Source: Gemmatimonadales bacterium (GTDB taxonomy: Bacteria; Gemmatimonadota; Gemmatimonadetes; Gemmatimonadales; GWC2-71-9). Taken from it: a stretch of DNA of 31,759 bases. The notes beneath the pieces were generated by a model that saw only the letters and a program-made list of their open reading frames with translations, ran no database searches and was not told where the DNA came from. The translations under genes and the position numbers were made by a program. How positions within the stretch are numbered: the stretch's first letter is position 1; each line of letters starts with the position of its first letter. Where the stretch lies: positions 1-31,759 of the forward strand of contig JACKDA010000018.1 of assembly GCA_020633775.1 (NCBI GenBank), written 5' to 3'. Below, piece by piece: positions 7,711-14,400 of this stretch.

Positions 7711-8747
7711 GGCGCGGCGTCCTCGGGGCGCTCCTGGTGCTGGCGAGCGCGCTGCCCCTCGCGGCGCAGAGTCGCGTGGGCGACCTCACCTTCCGGGAGG
7801 GCGAGATCCCCGTGCGCCTCGTCGGCTACGGGCTCGTCGTCGGCCTCGACGGCACCGGTGATCGCTCGTTCGGGAGCAACGTCGGCGCGGTCCACACCGT
7901 GCGGTCGGTCACCAACCTGCTGCGGCGATTCAACGTCGAGATCCCGGCCGATCGGCTCCGGCTGCGCAACGTGGCGGCGGTGCTCGTGACCGCCGAGGTC
8001 CCGGCCTACCTGCGACCCGGGGCGCGCTTCGAGGTCCAGGTCGCCTCGGTCGGCGACGCGACCTCCCTCAAGGGCGGCGTGCTCTGGATGACTCCGCTGC
8101 TCAGCGGCCCCGATGCGCCGCCGATCGCCACTGCCCAGGGGGCCCTCCCGGTCGCGACCGGCGAGGCCCGGACCCGCTACGGGAGCCGGGGGGCCGCCTC
8201 CGGGCGGATCGCCGACGGCGGGATCCTCGAGGCCGCGTTGCCCCCGGTCGCCGGCGATGGCGCCCCCCGGCTGCTGCTCCGGACCCCGGACCTGACGCTG
8301 GCTGCCCGGATCGCGGCGGCCATCGACAGCGCCGTCGGCCCGGGCACCGCCGTGGCGCAGGATCCCGGCGCGATCGCGCTAACGCCCCCGGCAGGGGCGA
8401 CCGATAACCTGATGACCTTCCTCGCCTCGGTCGACACGGTGCGCGTCACCGTGCCCTCGGCGTCGAGGATCGTGATCGACGCGCGCAACGGCGTCGTCGT
8501 GGCCGGCGGGGACGTCTCGGTGAGCGATGCCGTGGTCTCCCTGAGCGGGCTCACGGTGCGGGTCGGGACCGCGCCCGACACCGCGGCGGCCGTGATCCCG
8601 GGGATGCTCGCCCTCGGTCCGGGCACGACCGTGCAGGACGTCGCGGCAGGCCTGCGCGCCCTCGGCGCGACGGCGACCGATGTCGTCGCGGTGTTCGACG
8701 GGTTGCGGGCGGCCGGGGCCGTCACGGCGACGGTGGTGATCCGATGA
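7701..8747 (+). CDS. flgI: Flagellar P-ring protein FlgI
   Basis: FlgI forms the periplasmic P-ring around the rod. The 348-residue product has a signal peptide ending LALPLAAQ-like (ALPLAAQ, about residues 17-23). The mature domain has the family blocks RVGDLTFREGEIPVRLVGYG, LVVGLDGTGDRSF, TVRSVTNLLRRFNVEIPADR, LRNVAAVLVTAEVPAYLRPG, SLKGGVLWMTPLLSG, and near the C-terminus RIVIDARNGVVVAGGDVSV and GTTVQDVAAGLRALGATATD. Two GTG starts are possible, 7701 and 7707. The second would give the GTGA overlap seen elsewhere in this operon, and the first has the better-spaced GGGG upstream. The difference is two residues. It ends in an ATGA overlap with flgJ. Confidence 0.96.
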   Translation: MAVRRGVLGALLVLASALPLAAQSRVGDLTFREGEIPVRLVGYGLVVGLDGTGDRSFGSNVGAVHTVRSVTNLLRRFNVEIPADRLRLRNVAAVLVTAEVPAYLRPGARFEVQVASVGDATSLKGGVLWMTPLLSGPDAPPIATAQGALPVATGEARTRYGSRGAASGRIADGGILEAALPPVAGDGAPRLLLRTPDLTLAARIAAAIDSAVGPGTAVAQDPGAIALTPPAGATDNLMTFLASVDTVRVTVPSASRIVIDARNGVVVAGGDVSVSDAVVSLSGLTVRVGTAPDTAAAVIPGMLALGPGTTVQDVAAGLRALGATATDVVAVFDGLRAAGAVTATVVIR

Positions 8748-9097
8748 GTTCCGCTCCCGTGGACGGGGTCGGAATCCCGGCGGGACCGGGCGACCTCACC
8801 GGTGAGCGGGCCCGGCTGTTCCGGGCGGCGCAGGACCTGGAAGCGGTGTTCTTCCAGCAGATGCTGCAGGCGATGCGCGAGGCGACACCGCCTGGGGGGC
8901 TCACGCCCGAATCGACCGGCGAGAAGGTGTTCCGGTCGATGTTCGACGACGAGATGGCCCGCCGGGCCGTCGCACAGCACGAGCGCGGCCTTGCGGCCGC
9001 GCTCTACCGACAGCTGAGCCGCCACCTGCCACCCGAGGAGGCGACCGGCGTCGTTCACCCCGGGCCGCTGGAGGCGCCCCATGGAGGAACTGGCTGA
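8744..9097 (+). CDS. flgJ: Rod-binding protein FlgJ, N-terminal domain only
   Basis: This 117-residue protein corresponds to the rod-capping N-terminal domain of FlgJ. The diagnostic stretch is ARLFRAAQDLEAVFFQQMLQ followed by AMREATPPGG, then FRSMFDDEMARRAVAQHERG, LAAALYRQLS. The C-terminal glucosaminidase/muramidase domain found in gammaproteobacterial FlgJ is absent, as in many other phyla where a separate enzyme cuts the peptidoglycan. The position directly after flgI is canonical. It starts in an ATGA overlap with flgI and its 3' end overlaps flgN by 17 bases. The C-terminal 20 residues are Pro/Gly-rich and probably disordered. Confidence 0.88.
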   Translation: MSSAPVDGVGIPAGPGDLTGERARLFRAAQDLEAVFFQQMLQAMREATPPGGLTPESTGEKVFRSMFDDEMARRAVAQHERGLAAALYRQLSRHLPPEEATGVVHPGPLEAPHGGTG

Positions 9098-9578
9098 GGC
9101 ACCCTCGCGTGACCTCGTGGCCGACGTGTTGCAGTCGGTGAGCGGCGAGCGGCGCCTGCTGCGCGAGCTGCGCGCCGCGCTCGACCGGCAGCGGCGCGGC
9201 GTGGCCGCCGGCGATGCCGCCGCGATCGAGGTCGCGTCGCGCGCCGTCGCCAGCGCGGTCCTCACGCTCGACAACGCCCGGCGCCGCCGCGAGCAGATGA
9301 TGCGGGTGCTGAGCGACGGAGCCGACATCCGGCTCGAGCATCTCGACCGGGTCACCGGGCCCATCGAGGGACTCGCCGAGGCGCGCGCCGCGCTGCGCGT
9401 CGAAGCCGAGGCGGTCATCGCCGATCTCGCGCTCACGCAGGACGTGCTGCAGGGCGCCCTGCGCGCCGGTGATGCCTGGCTTCAATCGCTCTTCGCCTCC
9501 GTCAGCGCCCCGGCGGCCAGCTACGCCCCGGCGGTTGCCGCGGCGCCGGCCGGCCAGCTCGTGAACCGGAGGGCCTGA
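9081..9578 (+). CDS. flgN: FlgN-family export chaperone
   Basis: FlgN-type chaperones hold the hook-filament junction proteins FlgK and FlgL in the cytoplasm and deliver them to FlhA. The 165-residue product is almost entirely helical, with heptad-like Leu/Ala spacing and many charged residues (LLRELRAALDRQRRGVAAGD, RRRREQMMRVLSDGADIRLE). A hydrophobic Ala/Pro-rich C-terminus may correspond to the substrate-binding end. Sequence identity in this family is weak, so the call rests on helical character, size and the position immediately before flgK, its expected client. ATG 9081 lies 17 bases inside flgJ. Confidence 0.75.
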   Translation: MEELAEAPSRDLVADVLQSVSGERRLLRELRAALDRQRRGVAAGDAAAIEVASRAVASAVLTLDNARRRREQMMRVLSDGADIRLEHLDRVTGPIEGLAEARAALRVEAEAVIADLALTQDVLQGALRAGDAWLQSLFASVSAPAASYAPAVAAAPAGQLVNRRA

Positions 9579-9581
9579 GCG

Positions 9582-10949
9582 ATGTCCCTCGCCTCGCTGC
9601 TCAGCATCGCCCGGACCGCGCTCGCGACCCACCAGCGCGCGATCGACGTCACCGGGCACAACATCGCCAACGCGAACACGCCCGGCTACACCCGGCAGCG
9701 GCTCGAACTCGCCGCCGAGATCCCGCTCAACACGCCGTACGGCACCGTCGGGCGCGGGGTGCGCGGGATCGCGGTGTTCAATGCCCGGGATCAGTTCCTC
9801 GACGCCGCCTTCCGTCGCGAGCAGGGGACGTTCAGCCACGCCGACACGCTGCGCAGCGCCCTGCAGCGGGTCTCCGGCGTGCTCAATGAGCCGTCCGACA
9901 CGGGGATCGGGGCCGCGCTCGACGGGCTCTGGAGCGCGTTCAGCGACCTCGCCGACGCCCCCTCCACCGGCGCGTCGCGGGTGGCCGTGCGCTCCGCCGC
10001 CCAGCTCCTGGCGACGCGACTGCGCGACGCCGACGCCCGGCTGACGTCGGAATCGGTCGCCCTGCGCCAGGACTTCGAGGGGACCGTCGCGCGGATCAAC
10101 CAGTTGGGCGGCGAGATCGCCGACCTCAACCGGCAGATCGTCGCCCGGGGCGGCCCGCTCGAGACCGCGCCCGACCTCGCCGACCTGCGCGACGCGAAGA
10201 TCGACGAACTCGCGACGCTCACGCAGGTGCGGGTGCTCCCTCGCGACCATGGCGCGGTGGCGGTGCTCACCGGCGACGCGATGCTGGTCGATGGCGCCTT
10301 CGCCCAGCAGCTCGAGACCCGCACCCTCCCCGGCGGTGGCCTCGGCGCTGGGCTGGTCGGATCCACCCGGCTCGCCGTCCTCGGCGGCGGGAAGCTCCAG
10401 GCGCTGGCCGAGCTCTCCACCAGCGGCATCCCCGGGGTGCGGGCCGAGCTCGATCGCCTCGCCCAGGCGCTGGTCACGACGATCAACGGGATCCACGGCG
10501 CCGGGATGACCAACGGCGGTGCCACCGGCATCGATCTCTTCGATCCGGCCGGTGTCACGGCCGGCACCATCGCCGTCTCGGCGGCGGTGCTCGCCGACCC
10601 GACCAACATCGTGACCGGCGCGACCGCCGCCTCGGGCGACAACAGCATCGCCCTCCAGCTCGCGGCGCTGCGCGACACCCCGTTCGCCGCCCTCAACAGC
10701 GACACGCCGGGCGCGTTCTATGCCGGCGTGGTCGGCTCGCTCGGCAGCATCGTCCGCGATGCGACCCAGGCGGCCGAGGCGTCCGACGTGGTGCTCGCCG
10801 GTATCGAGACGCAGCGCCAGTCGGTGCACGGGGTCTCGACCGACGAGGAGATGGTGAAGCTGATCCAGCAGCAGCAGGCGTTCTCCGCCGCCGCGCGCCT
10901 CGTGGTGGTGGCCGATGAGATGATGCAGGACGTCCTGCGGATGGTCTGA
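9582..10949 (+). CDS. flgK: Flagellar hook-filament junction protein FlgK (HAP1)
   Basis: FlgK is the first hook-associated protein joining hook and filament. The 455-residue product has the N-terminal axial motif (RAIDVTGHNIANANTPGYTR, about residues 19-38), the FlgK-specific helix region (LDGLWSAFSDLADAPSTGAS, then RVAVRSAAQLLATRLRDADA), INQLGGEIADLNRQIV, and a C-terminal D0 helix (VHGVSTDEEMVKLIQQQQAF and SAAARLVVVADEMM). The family segment LNSDTPGAFYAGVVGSLG is also present. It is at the short end for FlgK (many are 540 or more), so the variable surface domain is small. It starts 4 bases after flgN, and csrA follows two bases behind its stop. No flgL lies next to it. Confidence 0.95.
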   Translation: MSLASLLSIARTALATHQRAIDVTGHNIANANTPGYTRQRLELAAEIPLNTPYGTVGRGVRGIAVFNARDQFLDAAFRREQGTFSHADTLRSALQRVSGVLNEPSDTGIGAALDGLWSAFSDLADAPSTGASRVAVRSAAQLLATRLRDADARLTSESVALRQDFEGTVARINQLGGEIADLNRQIVARGGPLETAPDLADLRDAKIDELATLTQVRVLPRDHGAVAVLTGDAMLVDGAFAQQLETRTLPGGGLGAGLVGSTRLAVLGGGKLQALAELSTSGIPGVRAELDRLAQALVTTINGIHGAGMTNGGATGIDLFDPAGVTAGTIAVSAAVLADPTNIVTGATAASGDNSIALQLAALRDTPFAALNSDTPGAFYAGVVGSLGSIVRDATQAAEASDVVLAGIETQRQSVHGVSTDEEMVKLIQQQQAFSAAARLVVVADEMMQDVLRMV

Positions 10950-10951
10950 CG

Positions 10952-11212
10952 ATGCTCGTGCTCACGCGCCGGGAGGGCGAGGCGATCGTGATCGATCGCG
11001 ACATCCGCATCGTCGTGCTCTCGTGCGACCGTCGCGGCGTCCGGCTCGGCATCGTGGCGCCCGCGGAGCACGCCATCCTGCGCGAGGAATTGCTGGAGGA
11101 GGTGGTGGAGGCCAACCAGCGCGCCGCCGAGGCGCCCGCCGATGCGACCTGGGTCGCGACCCTCAGCCCCGCCACGCCGCCCGCCCCGGACGCGACTCCC
11201 GGCGACGCCTGA
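10952..11212 (+). CDS. csrA: Carbon storage regulator CsrA with C-terminal extension
   Basis: CsrA is an RNA-binding dimer that blocks or stabilises mRNAs at GGA motifs, and in many flagellated bacteria it controls flagellin synthesis. The first 60 residues match the family: MLVLTRREGEAIVIDRDI, then GVRLGIVAPAEHAILREELL. The RNA-contacting Leu4/Arg6-type N-terminal strand and the Arg of the REE motif are retained. After about residue 60 there is a 26-residue Ala/Pro/Thr-rich extension, making 86 residues against a usual 60-75. It follows flgK with only two bases between stop and start and is the last plus-strand gene of the operon. The usual antagonist gene fliW is not adjacent. One base separates its stop from that of the convergent neighbour. 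Confidence 0.94.
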   Translation: MLVLTRREGEAIVIDRDIRIVVLSCDRRGVRLGIVAPAEHAILREELLEEVVEANQRAAEAPADATWVATLSPATPPAPDATPGDA

Positions 11213-11213
11213 C

Positions 11214-12383
11214 TCAGCTCCAGCGCTGCTGGATCGGCACCGGCAGCGCGAGCGGGTCGAGCTCGTGGCGCCGGCGCAGCAGCTGCAGCGTCGTGGGCGT
11301 CAGGACCGTCCCTTCCGCCAGCAGCTTCACGCCCGAGACCGTGTGCAGGTCGGCCGCGAGCCGCATCCCGACCCGCAACCCATCGTAGGTGACGTGCGCC
11401 GTGGTGTCGTGCCACTCCGGCGGGTGCTCCTCGGCGGCGAGGTCGGTGAGCGCCGCGATGACCGCCGGGTCGTACCAGCGGCCGCTCTGCGCCTGCAACT
11501 CGCGCGCGGCGGTCCCGAGCGTCGGGTCGCCCTGCAGCGCGTTGCGCTCGATCGCGCTCAGCAGGTCCACGCCGACCCGGAGCAACCGGGAGCGCATCGG
11601 GATCTGGCCCCGCTGCACGCCGGCCGGCATCCCGCTGCCATCCCAGTTTGCGCCGATGTGCTCGATCACCGTCGCCACCGGTTCCAGCGACGGGACCTGG
11701 GCCACCAGGCGCGCCGAGGCCATGGTGCAGCGCCCCGCCGGGGACTGCCGCTGGCCGACCGGCACCTCCTCGCCGAGGGTGAAGCGGCCGACCTCGACGA
11801 GCCGGGCGGCCCGCCGCATGTCGTCGGAGAAGGTGCCCTCCATCTCGAACCGGTCGCAGAGCGCGCTCACGATGCGCACCAGCTCCGCGCCGCGATGGGC
11901 GGAGCCGGGCACGGCGGCGTCGAGCACCAGGACCAGCACGTCGGTGAGGTGGTCCATGCTCGAGGCGAGCCGCTGCTCGGCGGCCACGACCGCCTGCCGG
12001 GCGGTGCGCACCGCGAGCGCGCTGCGCAGCGCGGCACCGAGCTCGCTGACGTCGACCGGCTCGGTGAGCACGGCGGTCGCCCCTTCCTGCCAGGCGAGCC
12101 GTCGCAGTCCGTGTTCGTTCGGCTCCGCGAGGACCAGCGCCACCGGGGCGTTCGCCATGTCGTGCGGCAGGCGGCGGAGGAGGGCGATCGCGTCGCTCTC
12201 GCCGAGGGTGGCCTCGGCGATCAGCGCCGCGAACTCGCCCCCGCTCAGGCGATCCCGCGCTTCGCGCACGGTGGCCACGGCGGTGACGAGGTGCCCCTGG
12301 GCCGACTCGAGGGCGAACTGCCGGGCGTCGCGCCGGTCGGCGTCGCCGTCGACCAGCAGGACCCGGGCGCCCGCGGTCGTCAC
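11214..12383 (-). CDS. Degenerate receiver plus degenerate HD-GYP-like domain protein
   Basis: The 389-residue protein looks like an RpfG-type response regulator stripped of its active sites. The receiver (about 7-120) keeps an acidic pair (VDGD, D12 and D14). The phosphoacceptor position holds Glu57 (LIAEATLGESD), the switch Thr/Ser is Leu85 (VLAEP), and the conserved Lys is Glu108 (TEPVD). The output region (about 155-330) follows the HD-GYP pattern with the metal-binding residues lost: ARLVEVGR replaces A-LLHD-GK, and NWDGSGMP replaces RWDGSGYP with the preceding HHE missing. The C-terminus (YDGLRVGMRLAADLHTVSG onward) resembles the tail often found behind such domains. The GTG start overlaps motB as GTGA, so it belongs to the stator operon. 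It is probably a non-catalytic signalling or binding protein; c-di-GMP binding is possible but unproven. Confidence 0.8.
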   Translation of the reverse strand: MTTAGARVLLVDGDADRRDARQFALESAQGHLVTAVATVREARDRLSGGEFAALIAEATLGESDAIALLRRLPHDMANAPVALVLAEPNEHGLRRLAWQEGATAVLTEPVDVSELGAALRSALAVRTARQAVVAAEQRLASSMDHLTDVLVLVLDAAVPGSAHRGAELVRIVSALCDRFEMEGTFSDDMRRAARLVEVGRFTLGEEVPVGQRQSPAGRCTMASARLVAQVPSLEPVATVIEHIGANWDGSGMPAGVQRGQIPMRSRLLRVGVDLLSAIERNALQGDPTLGTAARELQAQSGRWYDPAVIAALTDLAAEEHPPEWHDTTAHVTYDGLRVGMRLAADLHTVSGVKLLAEGTVLTPTTLQLLRRRHELDPLALPVPIQQRWS

Positions 12384-13225
12384 GGCACCGGCGGCGCGGG
12401 CGGCTGCATCGCCATGTCCACGCTGCTCACGGGAGGGTCGCTGGCGACCGGTGGGAGCGGTTCCTCGGGCACGGCGACCAGGATCGTCACCCGCCGGTTC
12501 TGTGGGGCGAGCGGATCGTCGGGGAAGACCGGGTCGCGATCCGCGAGTCCGCGCACGGCCTCGACCTGCGCCCCGTCGATCCCGCCGGCGAGCAGGGCGC
12601 GGCGGACCGCGTTCGCCCGTCCGGCGCTGAGTTCCCAGTTGTCGTAGTCGGCGCGCCCGGTGTAGGGTCGCCCATCGGTGTGGCCCTCGAGGATCACCTG
12701 GTACCCCGTGCTGGCCAGCACCCGGCCGATCGCCTGGAACAGCGTCTCCGCCCGTGGCAGCGGCTTCGGGTCGCCGCTCTTGAAGAAGACGTCGGTCGAG
12801 TCCTCCATCAGCGAGATCCGCAGCCCCTCGGCGGTGATCTCGATGCTGACGTGGTCGCCGAGTCCCGCGAGGGCGCCGGTGTCGGGCAGCGCACTGCGGA
12901 TCCGCTCGCTCAGGGCGACGATCTGGTTGCGTCGTCCGGTGGCGAGCGAGACCTGCACCTCCGGGGTGGCCGGCAACAGCGTCGCGCCCTCGCCGGGAAT
13001 CACCGACGAGCCGAACTCGTTGGCGCGGCCCATCGGGTCCTGGAAGTATCCCGCGATCGCGGTCCGCACCTCCGAGCTCTGGGTGATGAGCCAGAGGACG
13101 AGGAAGAGGGCCATCATCGACGTCATGAAGTCGGCGAACGCCACCTTCCACGCGCCGCCGTGGTGGCCGTGAGCCTTGCGCTTCTTCTTGACGACCCGGA
13201 TCACCTGCTCGCGTTCGGTCTTCAC
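12380..13225 (-). CDS. motB: Flagellar stator protein MotB
   Basis: MotB is the peptidoglycan-anchored half of the MotA5B2 stator. The 281-residue product has a basic cytoplasmic N-terminus and a single membrane helix at about 26-48 (AWKVAFADFMTSMMALFLVL). The ion-binding aspartate falls exactly at D32. A periplasmic OmpA-like peptidoglycan-binding domain spans about 115-250 (VILEGHTDGRPYTGRADYDN, WELSAGRANAVRRALLAGGI). The Met-rich helix and the AFADFMT motif fit proton-type stators; ion choice is inference. It starts with GTG in a GTGA overlap with motA, and a Pro-rich tail ends in a GTGA overlap with the receiver/HD-GYP-like gene. Confidence 0.96.
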   Translation of the reverse strand: MKTEREQVIRVVKKKRKAHGHHGGAWKVAFADFMTSMMALFLVLWLITQSSEVRTAIAGYFQDPMGRANEFGSSVIPGEGATLLPATPEVQVSLATGRRNQIVALSERIRSALPDTGALAGLGDHVSIEITAEGLRISLMEDSTDVFFKSGDPKPLPRAETLFQAIGRVLASTGYQVILEGHTDGRPYTGRADYDNWELSAGRANAVRRALLAGGIDGAQVEAVRGLADRDPVFPDDPLAPQNRRVTILVAVPEEPLPPVASDPPVSSVDMAMQPPAPPVP

Positions 13226-14091
13226 GCGGCGGCCTCCTTCCGGGTCGCCTTGCAGGCGGCCTCCATCTCGAGGAACGTCGGGCGCGCGTCGGCGGTGATC
13301 GACTTGCGCGCGAATTCCACCGCGACCATCGGCGGCAGGTTCTTGGCGAACGCCACGATCCCCGCCTTGAGCGCGAAGTAGAGGCCGTGCTCATCGGTGT
13401 TGCGGGCCTCCATGTTCGCCGCGAGCGGCGCGAGGAAGCCGTAGGAGAGGAGGATGCCGAGGAAGGTGCCGACGAGTGCCGCACCGACGTGGTGGCCGAT
13501 CTCCTCGATCGGCCCGCCGAGACTCTGCATCGTCACCACGATGCCGAGCACCGCGGCGACGATCCCGATGCCGGGGAGCGAGTCGGCCACCCGGTTGAGC
13601 GCCGCCACGGGCTGCGCGTCGGCGTCATGGTGCACCTCCATCTCCGCCTCGAGCATCGCCTCGAGGTCGAAGGCCGAGACGCTGCCGACGAGCACGGTGC
13701 GCAGCGCGTCCGAGAGGAACTCCACCGCGTGGTGGTTCGCCAGCACCTTCGGGTAGCGCTTGAAGATCTCGCTCTCCTCCGGGCGCTCGATGTGCGACTC
13801 GATCGCGATCAGGCCGTCGCGGCGCGCCGTCTGGAACAGCTCGAAGAGGAGCTTGAGGACGTCGAGGAAGAGGTCCTTGTTGAACGGGCTGCCGGTGAAC
13901 ACCCGCGGCAGCTTCCGGAACATCGCCTTCAGCACCGGGCCGGGGGTGCTCACGAGCATCGTCCCGAGGCCGGTGCCGGCGATGATCACCCACTCCGACC
14001 ATGCCAGGAGCACGCCAAACGGCCCATTGGCCATGGCGAAGCCTCCAAGCACCGCGACAATCACGACCACGAGACCGACAATGGCGACCAC
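13222..14091 (-). CDS. motA: Flagellar stator protein MotA
   Basis: MotA is the membrane pentamer that rotates against the rotor. The 289-residue product has four hydrophobic segments (about 2-20, 30-50, 166-188 and 199-222). The cytoplasmic loop contains the charged residues that contact FliG (ARRDGLIAIESHIERPEESE) and FLSDALRTVLVGSVSAFDLE. The conserved stretch SLPGIGIVAAVLGIVVTMQS precedes the third segment, and LVGTFLGILLSYGFLAPLA is the fourth. The GTG at 14091 is preceded by GGGAG at suitable spacing. It is the first gene of motA-motB-receiver/HD-GYP and is preceded by a near-consensus sigma-28 promoter, tying it to fliA. Confidence 0.97.
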   Translation of the reverse strand: MVAIVGLVVVIVAVLGGFAMANGPFGVLLAWSEWVIIAGTGLGTMLVSTPGPVLKAMFRKLPRVFTGSPFNKDLFLDVLKLLFELFQTARRDGLIAIESHIERPEESEIFKRYPKVLANHHAVEFLSDALRTVLVGSVSAFDLEAMLEAEMEVHHDADAQPVAALNRVADSLPGIGIVAAVLGIVVTMQSLGGPIEEIGHHVGAALVGTFLGILLSYGFLAPLAANMEARNTDEHGLYFALKAGIVAFAKNLPPMVAVEFARKSITADARPTFLEMEAACKATRKEAAA

Positions 14092-14125
14092 GACGACTCC
14101 CCACTGGGTGAGAGGGTTCGTCCGG

Positions 14126-14152
14126 TTATCGGTCCGATCGGGGCGGACATTA
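14126..14152 (-). promoter_or_regulatory. Sigma-28 (FliA) promoter for motA-motB
   Basis: Read on the minus strand the site is TAAT (14152-14149), 15 bases, then ACCGATAA (14133-14126). The sigma-28 consensus TAAA-N15-GCCGATAA is matched 3 of 4 and 7 of 8 with exactly the consensus spacing. The predicted start near 14119 gives a leader of about 28 bases to the motA GTG, holding a GGGAG ribosome-binding site. Confidence 0.75.
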
Positions 14153-14197
14153 CCTCGGCCGTCCCGAGCCGGCCCCGCCCCGCGACCGGCGATCGGG

Positions 14198-14226
14198 TTG
14201 ACCGCGGGTGGCCCCTCCCTTAGCGT
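14198..14226 (+). promoter_or_regulatory. Housekeeping-type promoter of the tRNA-Ile gene
   Basis: TTGACC (14198-14203, 5 of 6 to the -35 consensus), a 17-base spacer, then TAGCGT (14221-14226), which keeps the TAnnnT framework of the -10. The predicted start near 14233 is about 7 bases before the mature tRNA 5' end. It is divergent from the motA promoter. Confidence 0.6.
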
Positions 14227-14239
14227 TGGCCCTCCAACC

Positions 14240-14313
<74 letters not shown>

Positions 14314-14314
14314 T

Positions 14315-14348
14315 GACGCCCCCGCGGCCCCGACGCCGCGGGGGCGTC
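14315..14348 (+). terminator. Perfect 14-bp hairpin behind tRNA-Ile
   Basis: GACGCCCCCGCGGC (14315-14328) and GCCGCGGGGGCGTC (14335-14348) pair without mismatch around a six-base loop, starting two bases after the tRNA. It lacks a clear T-run (GTGTTC follows), so it is a U-poor terminator or a processing/stability structure. Confidence 0.65.
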
Positions 14349-14351
14349 GTG

Positions 14352-14383
14352 TTCGGCGGACCCCGAAACGGGCGTCCGCCGAA
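14352..14383 (+). terminator. Second hairpin behind tRNA-Ile
   Basis: TTCGGCGGAC (14352-14361) pairs perfectly with GTCCGCCGAA (14374-14383). The inner CCCG (14362-14365) and CGGG (14369-14372) extend the stem to 14 bp across a one-base bulge with an AAA loop. It stands three bases behind the first hairpin and ends 17 bases before the next start codon, so it may back up termination or act on the next gene. Confidence 0.5.
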
Positions 14384-14388
14384 TTGCG

Positions 14389-14394
14389 TATCAT
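14389..14394 (+). promoter_or_regulatory. Possible -10 element for a leaderless start
   Basis: TATCAT lies six bases in front of the GTG at 14401, and no Shine-Dalgarno-like sequence stands between. A start at or next to the G of GTG would make the mRNA leaderless. The ABC transporter gene shows the same arrangement at 29823-29835. Confidence 0.4.
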
Positions 14395-14400
14395 CCGGGC

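Noticed and set aside
8901..10829. Open frame of 642 codons on the minus strand opposite flgJ-flgN-flgK
   Set aside because: It is antisense to three recognised flagellar genes and has the same GC-driven composition (Gly, Arg, Glu, Asp). No domain is visible.
11142..12647. Open frame of 501 codons on the plus strand opposite the receiver/HD-GYP and motB genes
   Set aside because: The minus-strand products have family motifs and coupled starts, and the plus frame has none.
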